From: Verrucomicrobiia bacterium
GTDB taxonomy: Bacteria; Verrucomicrobiota; Verrucomicrobiia; Verrucomicrobiales; Akkermansiaceae
Assembly: GCA_030431475.1 (NCBI GenBank)
Contig: JAUIJD010000006.1
Location: 62,001 to 126,000 of the forward strand
Reading direction: 5' to 3'
DNA length: 64,000 nt
The position numbers and the translations under genes are program-made. Every line of letters starts with the position of its first letter. The stretch's first letter is position 1. Of the stretch, positions 8,714 through 15,385 are shown in pieces. Under the pieces are notes generated by a model that was given only the letters and a program-made list of their open reading frames with translations, did no database searches and was not told the DNA's origin.

Positions 8714-10058
8714 CGTGTTCAAAGACCAGATGACAACGATCACGCCGCCAGTGGAGTCCCAGGCGCCCGTCATCTACTATGACGGCAGTCGATACCTGCT
8801 CGACAGCGGCGAAAGATTCATCCCCATCGACCAGAGGAGTGCCATCCGTCACCTTAAGCGGAGCGGCATCGCCGAAGATGAGGTCGAGGAGGAAGTCTGC
8901 CAAATCCAGACCGATGGGTTTGTGGACTACGCCGGGCCGCTAGCAGGGCATTCGCGTGGCGTGCATGAGGCCGGAGGACAACGACTCCTGGCGACAAGCT
9001 CACCCTCGGTCATTCAACCGGGACCAGGATCATGGCCGACCCTGAAAGCCGTAGTCACCGGACTCTTGGGAGATGATCCCGAGGCAGGAAACCGGCAGGT
9101 CGAGACCTTCCTCGGATGGCTGAAATTTGCCCGCCAGAGCCTCACCAATGGAAACAGGCGACCGGGCCAGGCCCTTGCGTTGGCAGGGCCGCGACAGTGC
9201 GGCAAGTCCCTCCTGATCGACCTGATCGAACTGGCGATGGGTGGCCGGCGTGGAAACCCTTACCCGCATTTCTCTGGTCGAACCTCGTTCAATGGAGACT
9301 TGGCCGGCGTGGAATTGCTGGCGGTTGACGACGACTGCGGATCCTCCCAGATCGCAGCGCGGCGGCATCTCGCCGCGTCCATCAAGTCGAGCCTGTTCGC
9401 TGGATCCGTTCGCATCGAGGACAAGGGCAAGCGAGCTTTCACCTTCAAACCGTGCTGGCGAATGGTGCTGGCGGTGAATGACGAACCGGAAGCACTCATG
9501 GTGCTGCCGCCGATCACCGAGGACTTGGCCGACAAGCTAATCCTCCTTCACTGTCACAAGCGACCCTTGCCGATGCCGGCGTACACCGAGGAGGAGCGTG
9601 AGGCATTTTTCGCCAAGCTCACCGAAGAAATGCCCGCCATGCTCCGGGCGTTGGAAGCGTGGGACGTTCCACAAGAACTGAAGGAAGAGCGATGCGGAAT
9701 CGCCCACTACCATCACCCGGTGATTCTCCGCGCTCTGGTTGAGCTTTCACCCGAGGGTCAGCTGATCGGCCTTGTCGATGCTCTGACGACCGATGGACTG
9801 ATGAACCTGCCGTGGACCGGAACGGCATCGGAGCTAAAGTCCTTGCTGGTAACGAGCGACGCGACCCGCCGCGATGCGGAGAAGCTTCTCGGTGGGTGGA
9901 CTGCTGCCCCCGGCGTTTATCTCGGCAGGCTGGAGGGACACCGCGCCCAGAAGCTGGTGATCGGCGGCGATGGGATCCAACGGTGGAGGGTTTTGCCTCC
10001 CAGAACTGGAGACCTTGAGATGTTTCCCCCATCTAACGCACGGGAGGAGAAGGCATGA
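8706..10058 (+). CDS. SF3-type/DUF5906-like replicative helicase of a mobile element
   Basis: A 450-residue protein with a Walker A motif ALAGPRQCGKSLLIDLIELA (around residue 160) and a Walker B-like ELLAVDDDCGS some 40 residues later. After that comes the segment RAFTFKPCWRMVLAVNDEPEAL, typical of the 'sensor' region in P4-type and NrS-1-type superfamily 3 helicases ('N.ep..l'). This fits the helicase half of satellite and plasmid primase-helicases. No primase domain is seen in the ~130 residues before the P-loop. ATG at 8706 was chosen because upstream in-frame codons are the antisense-like shadow of the 140-residue gene. A role in replicating the island after excision is inferred. Confidence 0.75.
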   Translation: MSNVFKDQMTTITPPVESQAPVIYYDGSRYLLDSGERFIPIDQRSAIRHLKRSGIAEDEVEEEVCQIQTDGFVDYAGPLAGHSRGVHEAGGQRLLATSSPSVIQPGPGSWPTLKAVVTGLLGDDPEAGNRQVETFLGWLKFARQSLTNGNRRPGQALALAGPRQCGKSLLIDLIELAMGGRRGNPYPHFSGRTSFNGDLAGVELLAVDDDCGSSQIAARRHLAASIKSSLFAGSVRIEDKGKRAFTFKPCWRMVLAVNDEPEALMVLPPITEDLADKLILLHCHKRPLPMPAYTEEEREAFFAKLTEEMPAMLRALEAWDVPQELKEERCGIAHYHHPVILRALVELSPEGQLIGLVDALTTDGLMNLPWTGTASELKSLLVTSDATRRDAEKLLGGWTAAPGVYLGRLEGHRAQKLVIGGDGIQRWRVLPPRTGDLEMFPPSNAREEKA

Positions 10059-10216
10059 GTGCACACGATACTCGAAAAAGATCTCAAGGTGTCCAGTTCG
10101 GCTCAATCACGATCCCTCCATTCTCCGGTGAGGATTCTTTCAATCACTGTGATCCGCCTTCCGCCGCACCCGTTGCCCCGCCGACGAGAGGATGGGAGCC
10201 TGCGCATTTCGGAGCC

Positions 10217-11404
10217 TCACCGTTGGATCTCCACGTCCAAAGGAAGAACATTGCTGACTTCCACCTCCACCGGAGAGGAATCATCGACTTTCACCTCCCC
10301 GTCAATGGCTACGGTGCCCTCGACTTCTATGGCTCCATCCGCCACCACGGTCACAAGCCCGGTTTCATGGATGAGAACGCTTCGGCCTTGGAGTGCCAGT
10401 GCTCTTTCGACGTCCTCCTTCTGCCACGCATCCTCCAGTTCCCCTCTCGTAGCTGGCATCGCTTGCCGCAGCCCGTGGAGCTGAATTACGACCACCCCGA
10501 GGAGTGCGCAAACAACGATTCCAATTCCATCGATCAACTTCATTTTTCGCAATTTTCCATAGGAAGGCAGCACCAAGGCGGCTCCTTCTTTCTTTTCGGT
10601 CAGATCGGTCTCCTCCTCGATTACTGGAGGATCATCGCCGCTCGCCAGCACTCCGGCAGTGAATTGGTCTGCGGCTGAGCCTTCGAGTCCCTCCAACTCC
10701 GCCGCATGTCGGGCTAGATTTTCTCTTTCTTCCCGTGTTGTCGCCCTGGCCAGTTGAGCAGCCAACTGCCGCTTCTCTTCGGCGCGTGGTCCCATAATGT
10801 CCTCAAAGAAGTCCGAACTTGCGTGTGGAGCCTGCGGGGGTGCAGCGGAGGCCAGGGCCTCGTCGGCCTGCCCCCTCCGTCGCCGCTTCTTCTCCCGCCG
10901 GCGGATCTCGGCCCTCTGCCTCATCCGGTCGAAGCCGAACATCAAGGCAGTCGCCCCAGCGATGAGGAGTGGTGCAGTCAGCGGCGGAGTTATCTGACCT
11001 TGCGCATGGGCGCCGAGGATACCTGTCACAACACCAATGACGATGCCGGCGAAGATCAGGAATCCGACGGCGTTCTCTGTCGGCCGGATCTTCGCGCCAA
11101 ACGCTCCGAGGTATTCGCTTCGTAGCTGCCGCTTCCGTTTTCGGTCAAGATCCCGATACTCCACCAGCAATCCGTATCCAATCAGAAGGGCGATCCCTGT
11201 CGCAACCGCGCCCGCGAGGGCCATCCCATAGTCTTCTCGGTGAACGAGCCCTACGACGGCGACAGCAATGCCGTTGGTGGCGATCATCAGAACGAAAAAG
11301 AGAACCGGAAACAGACAGACCTTGTAGATCAGGGGGTCCGTGCCGCCTTTCGGCCTGATCTCCTGCGGTCCCGATGTTGGGGAGGTTTCAGGTTTGGTTT
11401 CCAT
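10217..11404 (-). CDS. Multi-spanning membrane protein with coiled coil and beta-rich tail
   Basis: A 395-residue protein of unknown family. Hydrophobic spans appear near residues 26-52, 60-80, 112-135 and 143-157, followed by a basic stretch (RRREKKRRRRGQ), a charged coiled coil (~205-240), and a fifth span near 290-312. The tail from ~345 alternates hydrophobic and charged residues (GAIEVEGTVAIDGEVKVDDSSPVEVEV), a short repeated V-x-V-x-G beta pattern. It is the only large minus-strand gene between the helicase and the small-gene block. A 10-bp perfect hairpin sits 27 bases before its start, and a TATAAAAT element about 113 bases before. The function is unknown; it could be an element-encoded membrane effector or transfer protein. 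Confidence 0.7.
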   Translation of the reverse strand: METKPETSPTSGPQEIRPKGGTDPLIYKVCLFPVLFFVLMIATNGIAVAVVGLVHREDYGMALAGAVATGIALLIGYGLLVEYRDLDRKRKRQLRSEYLGAFGAKIRPTENAVGFLIFAGIVIGVVTGILGAHAQGQITPPLTAPLLIAGATALMFGFDRMRQRAEIRRREKKRRRRGQADEALASAAPPQAPHASSDFFEDIMGPRAEEKRQLAAQLARATTREERENLARHAAELEGLEGSAADQFTAGVLASGDDPPVIEEETDLTEKKEGAALVLPSYGKLRKMKLIDGIGIVVCALLGVVVIQLHGLRQAMPATRGELEDAWQKEDVERALALQGRSVLIHETGLVTVVADGAIEVEGTVAIDGEVKVDDSSPVEVEVSNVLPLDVEIQR

Positions 11405-11430
11405 ATCGGCCTCGGGTTCAGAACAAACCA

Positions 11431-11454
11431 GCCACCTTGGTTTCCCAAGGTGGC
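11431..11454. repeat. Perfect 10-4-10 hairpin upstream of the membrane-protein gene
   Basis: GCCACCTTGG-TTTC-CCAAGGTGGC is a perfect inverted repeat with a 4-base loop. It lies in the leader of the minus-strand gene that starts at 11404. No U-tract follows on either strand, so a simple terminator is unlikely; an operator or an RNA leader structure fits better. A smaller GGTCGC-AA-GCGACC hairpin and an imperfect G+C-rich hairpin lie within the next 120 bases. Confidence 0.6.
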
Positions 11455-11695
11455 CGGGGAGTTGAGAAGCCGCACAGAGACGACCGCGACGACCTTCGGT
11501 CGCAAGCGACCTATTTTATACGCCGCCGCCTCCCCGACCTTGTGGCCGAGGGGCGGCGTTGTTTCGGTCAACGCCTTACCGCTCTGTGCGGGGTTCTCAC
11601 GCCCCGATCTGGGATTTCCAGACGCCCTCACTACACCAGCCACACGAGCACGCGGCAAGCCGCATCGGGGGTGTGCAGGTTTTCTCACCGGAGAG

Positions 11696-11824
11696 ATGGC
11701 GGGAATCAGCCGCACCGGACTCCGTCACATCAAATCGCTTGAGACCAGTCCGACCCTCCACAGCCTGCTCAAGTTGGCGAAGGCTCTTGATCTGGACCTC
11801 GGTCGACTCATCGGCGGGAAATGA
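11696..11824 (+). pseudogene. Truncated XRE-family HTH regulator
   Basis: The last 42 codons (AGISRTGLRHIKSLETSPTLHSLLKLAKALDL...) are a clear match to the second half of an XRE/Cro-type helix-turn-helix domain. The expected first helices ('lr..R...gls..elA') are missing. Upstream in-frame sequence does not resemble an XRE start, although GFLTGEMAG just before may be a decayed remnant of helix 2. No other frame supplies the missing part. I read it as a broken regulator left from the element's control region. A very short expressed protein cannot be excluded. Confidence 0.6.
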
Positions 11825-11997
11825 GGAGTGGGATCGATTTCTCGATCAGTAGAGGACTGCGGGCGGTTCCACTCAAAGGGGCTCCAATTGCCCCCGGAGG
11901 AAACTACCCACAGCGAAGCCACAGTGGCTCTGGGGCGGATTGATGTCAATGTCCCCACCGAAGACTTGCGCGCAGGAGTTGCTGACAGGGTAGCCGA

Positions 11998-12507
11998 TCA
12001 CCAGAATCGGTTGCCGAGATTGGTCCAGGCCGACTTGGAGACCGGAGGCATGTCCCAGCCTTCAAAGGGCACGTATGACGTTTCCTCGATCTGAACCACC
12101 CGCTCCGGATCATCCGCGTGATCCGCAAAGACCTCGGCGAAGTCGTGAAGCTCGAAGTCGTCACCGTCTTGGAATGCCCCGCTGACTTCGAAGACCGTAT
12201 CGGAGTAGGAGCTCCCGTCCGACCAGCAGCCGCGACCGAGAGCAAACTCGTCTTCATCGAGGCGGAGCTCCACCCATGCGGACTCGTCTTCACTCTCGAT
12301 CTTGAGAATGAGCAGCACTCCCATCCCCGGAGTCTGCTGAGGCAATCTTTCCAACCCGAGCACGAGCGTTCGGAGCAGGCGAGCCTCCTCCTCGGAACCT
12401 TCGTAGCGCTCGGACAGCCGGCGAACGGCCTCCGTAACGCAGTTCGCCGGAAGGTAGTCTTCCATGTTGAAGGCCAACATCGGGATATCGGATTCTTCAG
12501 TGCTCAT
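11998..12507 (-). CDS. Small, strongly acidic hypothetical protein
   Basis: A 169-residue soluble protein with about 38 Asp/Glu against about 12 Lys/Arg, a net charge near -26. No known family is recognised. Acidic runs include ESEDESAW, DEDEF and DGDDFELHDFAEVFADHADD. It overlaps the end of the upstream 138-residue gene by 11 bases, so the two are probably one transcript, read after the metallophosphoesterase gene. Such charge is typical of DNA mimics and antirestriction proteins but also of many ordinary proteins, so no function is assigned. Confidence 0.65.
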   Translation of the reverse strand: MSTEESDIPMLAFNMEDYLPANCVTEAVRRLSERYEGSEEEARLLRTLVLGLERLPQQTPGMGVLLILKIESEDESAWVELRLDEDEFALGRGCWSDGSSYSDTVFEVSGAFQDGDDFELHDFAEVFADHADDPERVVQIEETSYVPFEGWDMPPVSKSAWTNLGNRFW

Positions 12508-12913
12508 GGCTGATCCGGTTCGATCGTGGAGGGAGAGCGCTGAGAATGTTGACGGCGCTCTCCATCAGGAGAATCGGAATGGCGTGGTGAGCGGTACCGA
12601 CCCGCGCAGCCTCTTGGCAGGTAGTGACACATGGTTCGGAGGCCCGAACGGCCTGGATAATCCAGCCACGTGCGAGACGCGCTTTTCGCTCGGCTACTTC
12701 CTCGAAGGACTCTTTCGAGGTCGAGCTGATCTCGCCCAGTTCGTTGATCACGTCGTGTTTGCAGCCGACCCACTCGGAGCAGAGATTCTCGATCCGCTTC
12801 CGGAGATCATCCGGCATGGTCAGGCCGGGTAGCTCGCGAAGGATGTAGGCGGCGTTCTCCAGCATCCGCATCGCACAGGATTTGAGGGCGGAAACCTCGG
12901 TGAAGATGCTCAT
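12497..12913 (-). CDS. Small helical hypothetical protein
   Basis: A 138-residue, mostly helical protein (MRMLENAAYILRELPGLTMPDDLRKRIENLCSEW...) with a helical pattern through residues ~8-90 and five cysteines. No domain is recognised. It overlaps the metallophosphoesterase stop by 4 bases upstream and the acidic gene by 11 bases downstream, so the three minus-strand genes appear to be one operon. It may be an accessory or immunity-type protein, but this is only suggested by the arrangement. Confidence 0.6.
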   Translation of the reverse strand: MSIFTEVSALKSCAMRMLENAAYILRELPGLTMPDDLRKRIENLCSEWVGCKHDVINELGEISSTSKESFEEVAERKARLARGWIIQAVRASEPCVTTCQEAARVGTAHHAIPILLMESAVNILSALPPRSNRISHEH

Positions 12914-13863
12914 GGCGCAGCGACGTAATGGTTCGGTTGGAGCGATCGCTCGCCCTTCCAGCGATACGCGACCAGCGGCCCGCCCGTGGCGGCGCTGTGG
13001 TCCAGGCAGGCGACGTTGTGCCGCTCGGGACCGAGGGCATGGTCCGCCGGCTTGAAGTAGTGTCCGAAGAAGATCGGAACATCCTCTTCCGGATAGGGGC
13101 GGAACAGGTCATGATGAGCCGGATCGACCGGCTCGCAGACGATTTGCGTGTTCTCGGGGAACACCAGATTGCGGCAGGCCACCCCGTCGTCCGGGCGCTC
13201 CCACCACCGGGCACGAAAGTCCTTCCGGACGGCACCCGTGTGATCCTTGAACGTGTGCGGATCCGGCAACGGCACCTCCACTCCTTTGAGCAGGGTTTCG
13301 ATGGCCCGGCCCTCGGGCGTCGCCTTGCTCGCGCAGGCGATGAGGAAGCTATCGTCCTCCAGACTTCGGCCCGCGACGACCGCCTGGTGATCCTCATGCC
13401 AGCAGGCGTGGATCACGCGGAGCCCGCCGAGATCGAGCCAGAATGGCATCCGCTTCATCCAAGGGAGCCAGACCGTTTGCCACTCGCTGGCGGGATCCTC
13501 CCAGTCAGGAAAGTCGGCGAGCGTGCCGGCGTGTTGCTTCCGGTTGCCGGATCCTCGAATGCGGAGCCATTCTCCATCAGGCCCCCTGGAGTGGTAGCAG
13601 ATCGCGTTGAACTCGTGGTTGCCCATCACAACGAGGGCATGCCCACGGTCCACCATCGTCCTTACCATCTCTAGCGTCGCACGCACTCCTCCGAGGCGTT
13701 CGTGACCGGGCTTGGTGTCGATGAGGTCGCCCAAGAAAACGGCTTGGTGGCCCGCTGGCGGGATGTAGCCAATGCCGTCGTGGTGGTAGCCCATTTCCTT
13801 GAGGAGAGCCACCAGCTTGTCGTCGCGGCCGTGGACATCGGCGATCAGGTCGAAGTTCTTCAT
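12910..13863 (-). CDS. Calcineurin-like metallophosphoesterase
   Basis: A 317-residue phosphoesterase with all motifs of the calcineurin-like fold: DVHG (residues ~7-10), GDLID, GNHE, a single His in IHACWHEDH, and FGHYF. The order and the opening 'DLIADVHGRDDKL' resemble the PrpE/ApaH-like and protein-phosphatase branch, so the substrate could be a phosphoprotein or a dinucleoside polyphosphate. ATG at 13863 starts directly before the D-x-H motif, as in relatives; the upstream ATG at 13908 adds an unrelated 15-residue tail. It is divergent from lysR with a 71-base gap holding a palindrome, so the regulator may control it. Confidence 0.85.
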   Translation of the reverse strand: MKNFDLIADVHGRDDKLVALLKEMGYHHDGIGYIPPAGHQAVFLGDLIDTKPGHERLGGVRATLEMVRTMVDRGHALVVMGNHEFNAICYHSRGPDGEWLRIRGSGNRKQHAGTLADFPDWEDPASEWQTVWLPWMKRMPFWLDLGGLRVIHACWHEDHQAVVAGRSLEDDSFLIACASKATPEGRAIETLLKGVEVPLPDPHTFKDHTGAVRKDFRARWWERPDDGVACRNLVFPENTQIVCEPVDPAHHDLFRPYPEEDVPIFFGHYFKPADHALGPERHNVACLDHSAATGGPLVAYRWKGERSLQPNHYVAAP

Positions 13864-13918
13864 ACGAGCACAGAATGCCTCATGAACCCGGGCTTGGAAA
13901 CGTAGCATTCTGCATTTA

Positions 13919-13938
13919 TCATGACTCCACAGTCATGA
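13919..13938. promoter_or_regulatory. Palindrome overlapping the lysR start codon
   Basis: TCATGACT-CCAC-AGTCATGA is a perfect 8-4-8 inverted repeat. The lysR ATG (13935-13937) lies inside the right arm, and the divergent phosphoesterase gene starts 56 bases away. Its place suggests an operator acting on one or both genes, or an RNA hairpin hiding the lysR start. Confidence 0.6.
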
Positions 13939-14846
13939 GTGATTTCGGCGAACTCTTCGCGAAGCGGGGTCTTTCCTTGGACCGCCTGCGGTCGTTTCTG
14001 ATGATCGTCGAGGCCGGCGGCATCGCGAAGGCTGCTGAAGGCGATCCAACGCGGCAAAGTCAGTTCTCACGCCAGGTGAAGGAGCTCGAAGAGTTCTTCG
14101 GCGTCGCCCTCACCCGCCGGGTAGGCAAGAGCCTGGAGATCACCGAGGAAGGCCTGCGACTGGCGGACATCAGCCGCATGCAGTTCCGTGAACTCGCGAA
14201 CTTCCAATCCGTTCACACAGGGGGCACTCCGGCGTTACGGATCGGCTGTTCCGCCAGCGTAACGCAATGGATGCTCATCCCTCGGCTCCCGGCGTTACGC
14301 GGCGCGTTACGTGGAGCCTCGCTCGACCTGGTTCAGATGCGCAGCAAGGAGGTGGTCCGAGCCGTTACCGACGGCAGAATCGATTTGGGCGTCGTTCGGC
14401 GTGACGCGGTGCCGTCCCACCTTGCAGAGGTTTCGATCGGTGAGATCGGCTATTCTCTGTTCGGCCCGAAACGACTGGCACCCGGCGCGGAGAAGCGCGA
14501 CGCCTGCGACCTGCTCCACTCCCTGCCTTTGGTGCAAGTGCTCTCAGGCGGCAGCTTTGAAGAACGGTTCGCCGACTGGCTCGAGCTAGAACAGATCCGG
14601 ACCAACACGATTGCGCGGGTCAGCTCCTTCGTCGCTGGCGCGGAAGCGGTGCTCCAAGGGATCGCTGGTGCCGTTCTTCCGGACATTGCGGCGAGCGCCC
14701 TTCAGGCAACCTCTCTCTTTCGGATGACTCTCCCGTTCGACTACCGCCGCGAGTTGAGCATCGTGGGCAACCTCCGTGCGCTGGACCGTGCGGGTTTCGA
14801 TTCCTCCATCCTTCAAGCCTGCGTTACGGCCCTCCGAACCGATTGA
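13935..14846 (+). CDS. LysR family transcriptional regulator
   Basis: A 303-residue LysR regulator. The N-terminal winged HTH is clear (LDRLRSFLMIVEAGGIAKAAEGDPTRQSQFSRQVKELEEFFGVALTRRVGKSLEITEEG, residues ~14-72). A PBP2-like effector-binding domain follows (~95-300). ATG at 13935 gives the usual spacing to the HTH. Three Leu codons are TTA, which is rare here, and all lie inside repeated GCGTTAC words. The C-terminal ~50 residues have a diverged partial copy downstream at 15115. It is divergent from a metallophosphoesterase that it may regulate; the ligand is unknown. Confidence 0.88.
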   Translation: MSDFGELFAKRGLSLDRLRSFLMIVEAGGIAKAAEGDPTRQSQFSRQVKELEEFFGVALTRRVGKSLEITEEGLRLADISRMQFRELANFQSVHTGGTPALRIGCSASVTQWMLIPRLPALRGALRGASLDLVQMRSKEVVRAVTDGRIDLGVVRRDAVPSHLAEVSIGEIGYSLFGPKRLAPGAEKRDACDLLHSLPLVQVLSGGSFEERFADWLELEQIRTNTIARVSSFVAGAEAVLQGIAGAVLPDIAASALQATSLFRMTLPFDYRRELSIVGNLRALDRAGFDSSILQACVTALRTD

Positions 14847-14937
14847 TGCCCCGCAAGGGGCGTAACGGCCCCCGCCGTGACCTATCACCAGCGTTACAAC
14901 CGACTCCATCGACCCGTTTCGCCAACCCGTAATTTGC

Positions 14938-14953
14938 AGTACTTTACCGTACT
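14938..14953. promoter_or_regulatory. Operator-like inverted repeat AGTAC-N6-GTACT
   Basis: A 5-6-5 inverted repeat located 34 bases before the ATG at 14988. It probably belonged to the promoter of the HTH-like gene whose remnant follows. The arms are short, so the call is tentative. Confidence 0.4.
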
Positions 14954-14987
14954 CTCCCTCCCACTTTTTCCCTGTTCTCCGATCGCC

Positions 14988-15112
14988 ATGAGACCTCTCA
15001 TCCTCTGCCGCGAACGCCTGACGCGATTGCTCACAGTGCTTGAACGCGTTGGCGGATCCGCCACAAGTCGCCAACTTCAAAGGACTTACGGCCTCACCTG
15101 GTGGGAGATTGA
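14988..15112 (+). pseudogene. N-terminal fragment of a small HTH-like protein
   Basis: About 42 residues (MRPLILCRERLTRLLTVLERVGGSATSRQLQRTYGLTWWEIEQA) read like a helical, DNA-binding-type N-terminus: a helix, a 'GG.at...l' turn, then a helix. Beyond ~15112 this frame becomes low-complexity Arg/Gly/Ala sequence. From 15115 a different frame encodes a LysR-like C-terminus. I therefore read this as a gene broken by a recombination joint. The original family is not recognised. The boundary may be off by a few bases. Confidence 0.5.
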
Positions 15113-15114
15113 GC

Positions 15115-15291
15115 AGGCTGCCGGATCTCGCAGCGAGCGTGTTGCAGGGGGCGTCCGTATTCCGGAAACCGCTGCCGCTCGGCTACCGGCGGGAACTGGC
15201 CGTCGTCGGAAACCTGCGGGCGCTGGATCGGGTGGGGATGTCGAAGAGGCACCTTGAGAGGTGCTCGAAGATTCCAAGCAATGGCCGCTAG
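15115..15291 (+). pseudogene. C-terminal fragment of a second LysR regulator
   Basis: The frame encodes LPDLAASVLQGASVFRKPLP then YRRELAVVGNLRALDRVG. This closely parallels the last ~45 residues of the LysR protein at 13935-14846 (LPDIAASALQATSLFRMTLP, YRRELSIVGNLRALDRAG). After that the match decays. There is no LysR N-terminus nearby, so it is a fragment and not expressed as a regulator. It probably comes from a diverged paralogue or a different allele, because many third positions differ. Confidence 0.7.
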
Positions 15292-15385
15292 GGGGCGGCC
15301 GAGGCACCATTGTCGCTGGATCGGGCGTTGATCAGTCACGCATCGCCATTCAACTTCACGAGCGTTTCCGGTGAGTTACGAGCGA

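Noticed and set aside
10055-10678. Open frame starting ATGA-coupled to the helicase stop
   Set aside because: Coupling is attractive, but most of it is antisense to the membrane-protein gene and the residues look like shadow sequence. A truncated remnant of ~50 codons (10055-10216) cannot be excluded.
11240-11824. 194-codon open frame ending in the XRE half-domain
   Set aside because: Only the last ~45 codons resemble a protein family; the first part overlaps the start of the minus-strand gene and its leader hairpins.
14850-14862. GCCCC-GCAA-GGGGC hairpin after lysR as a terminator
   Set aside because: The stem is short and no T-run follows; it may be a weak stop signal but is not convincing.
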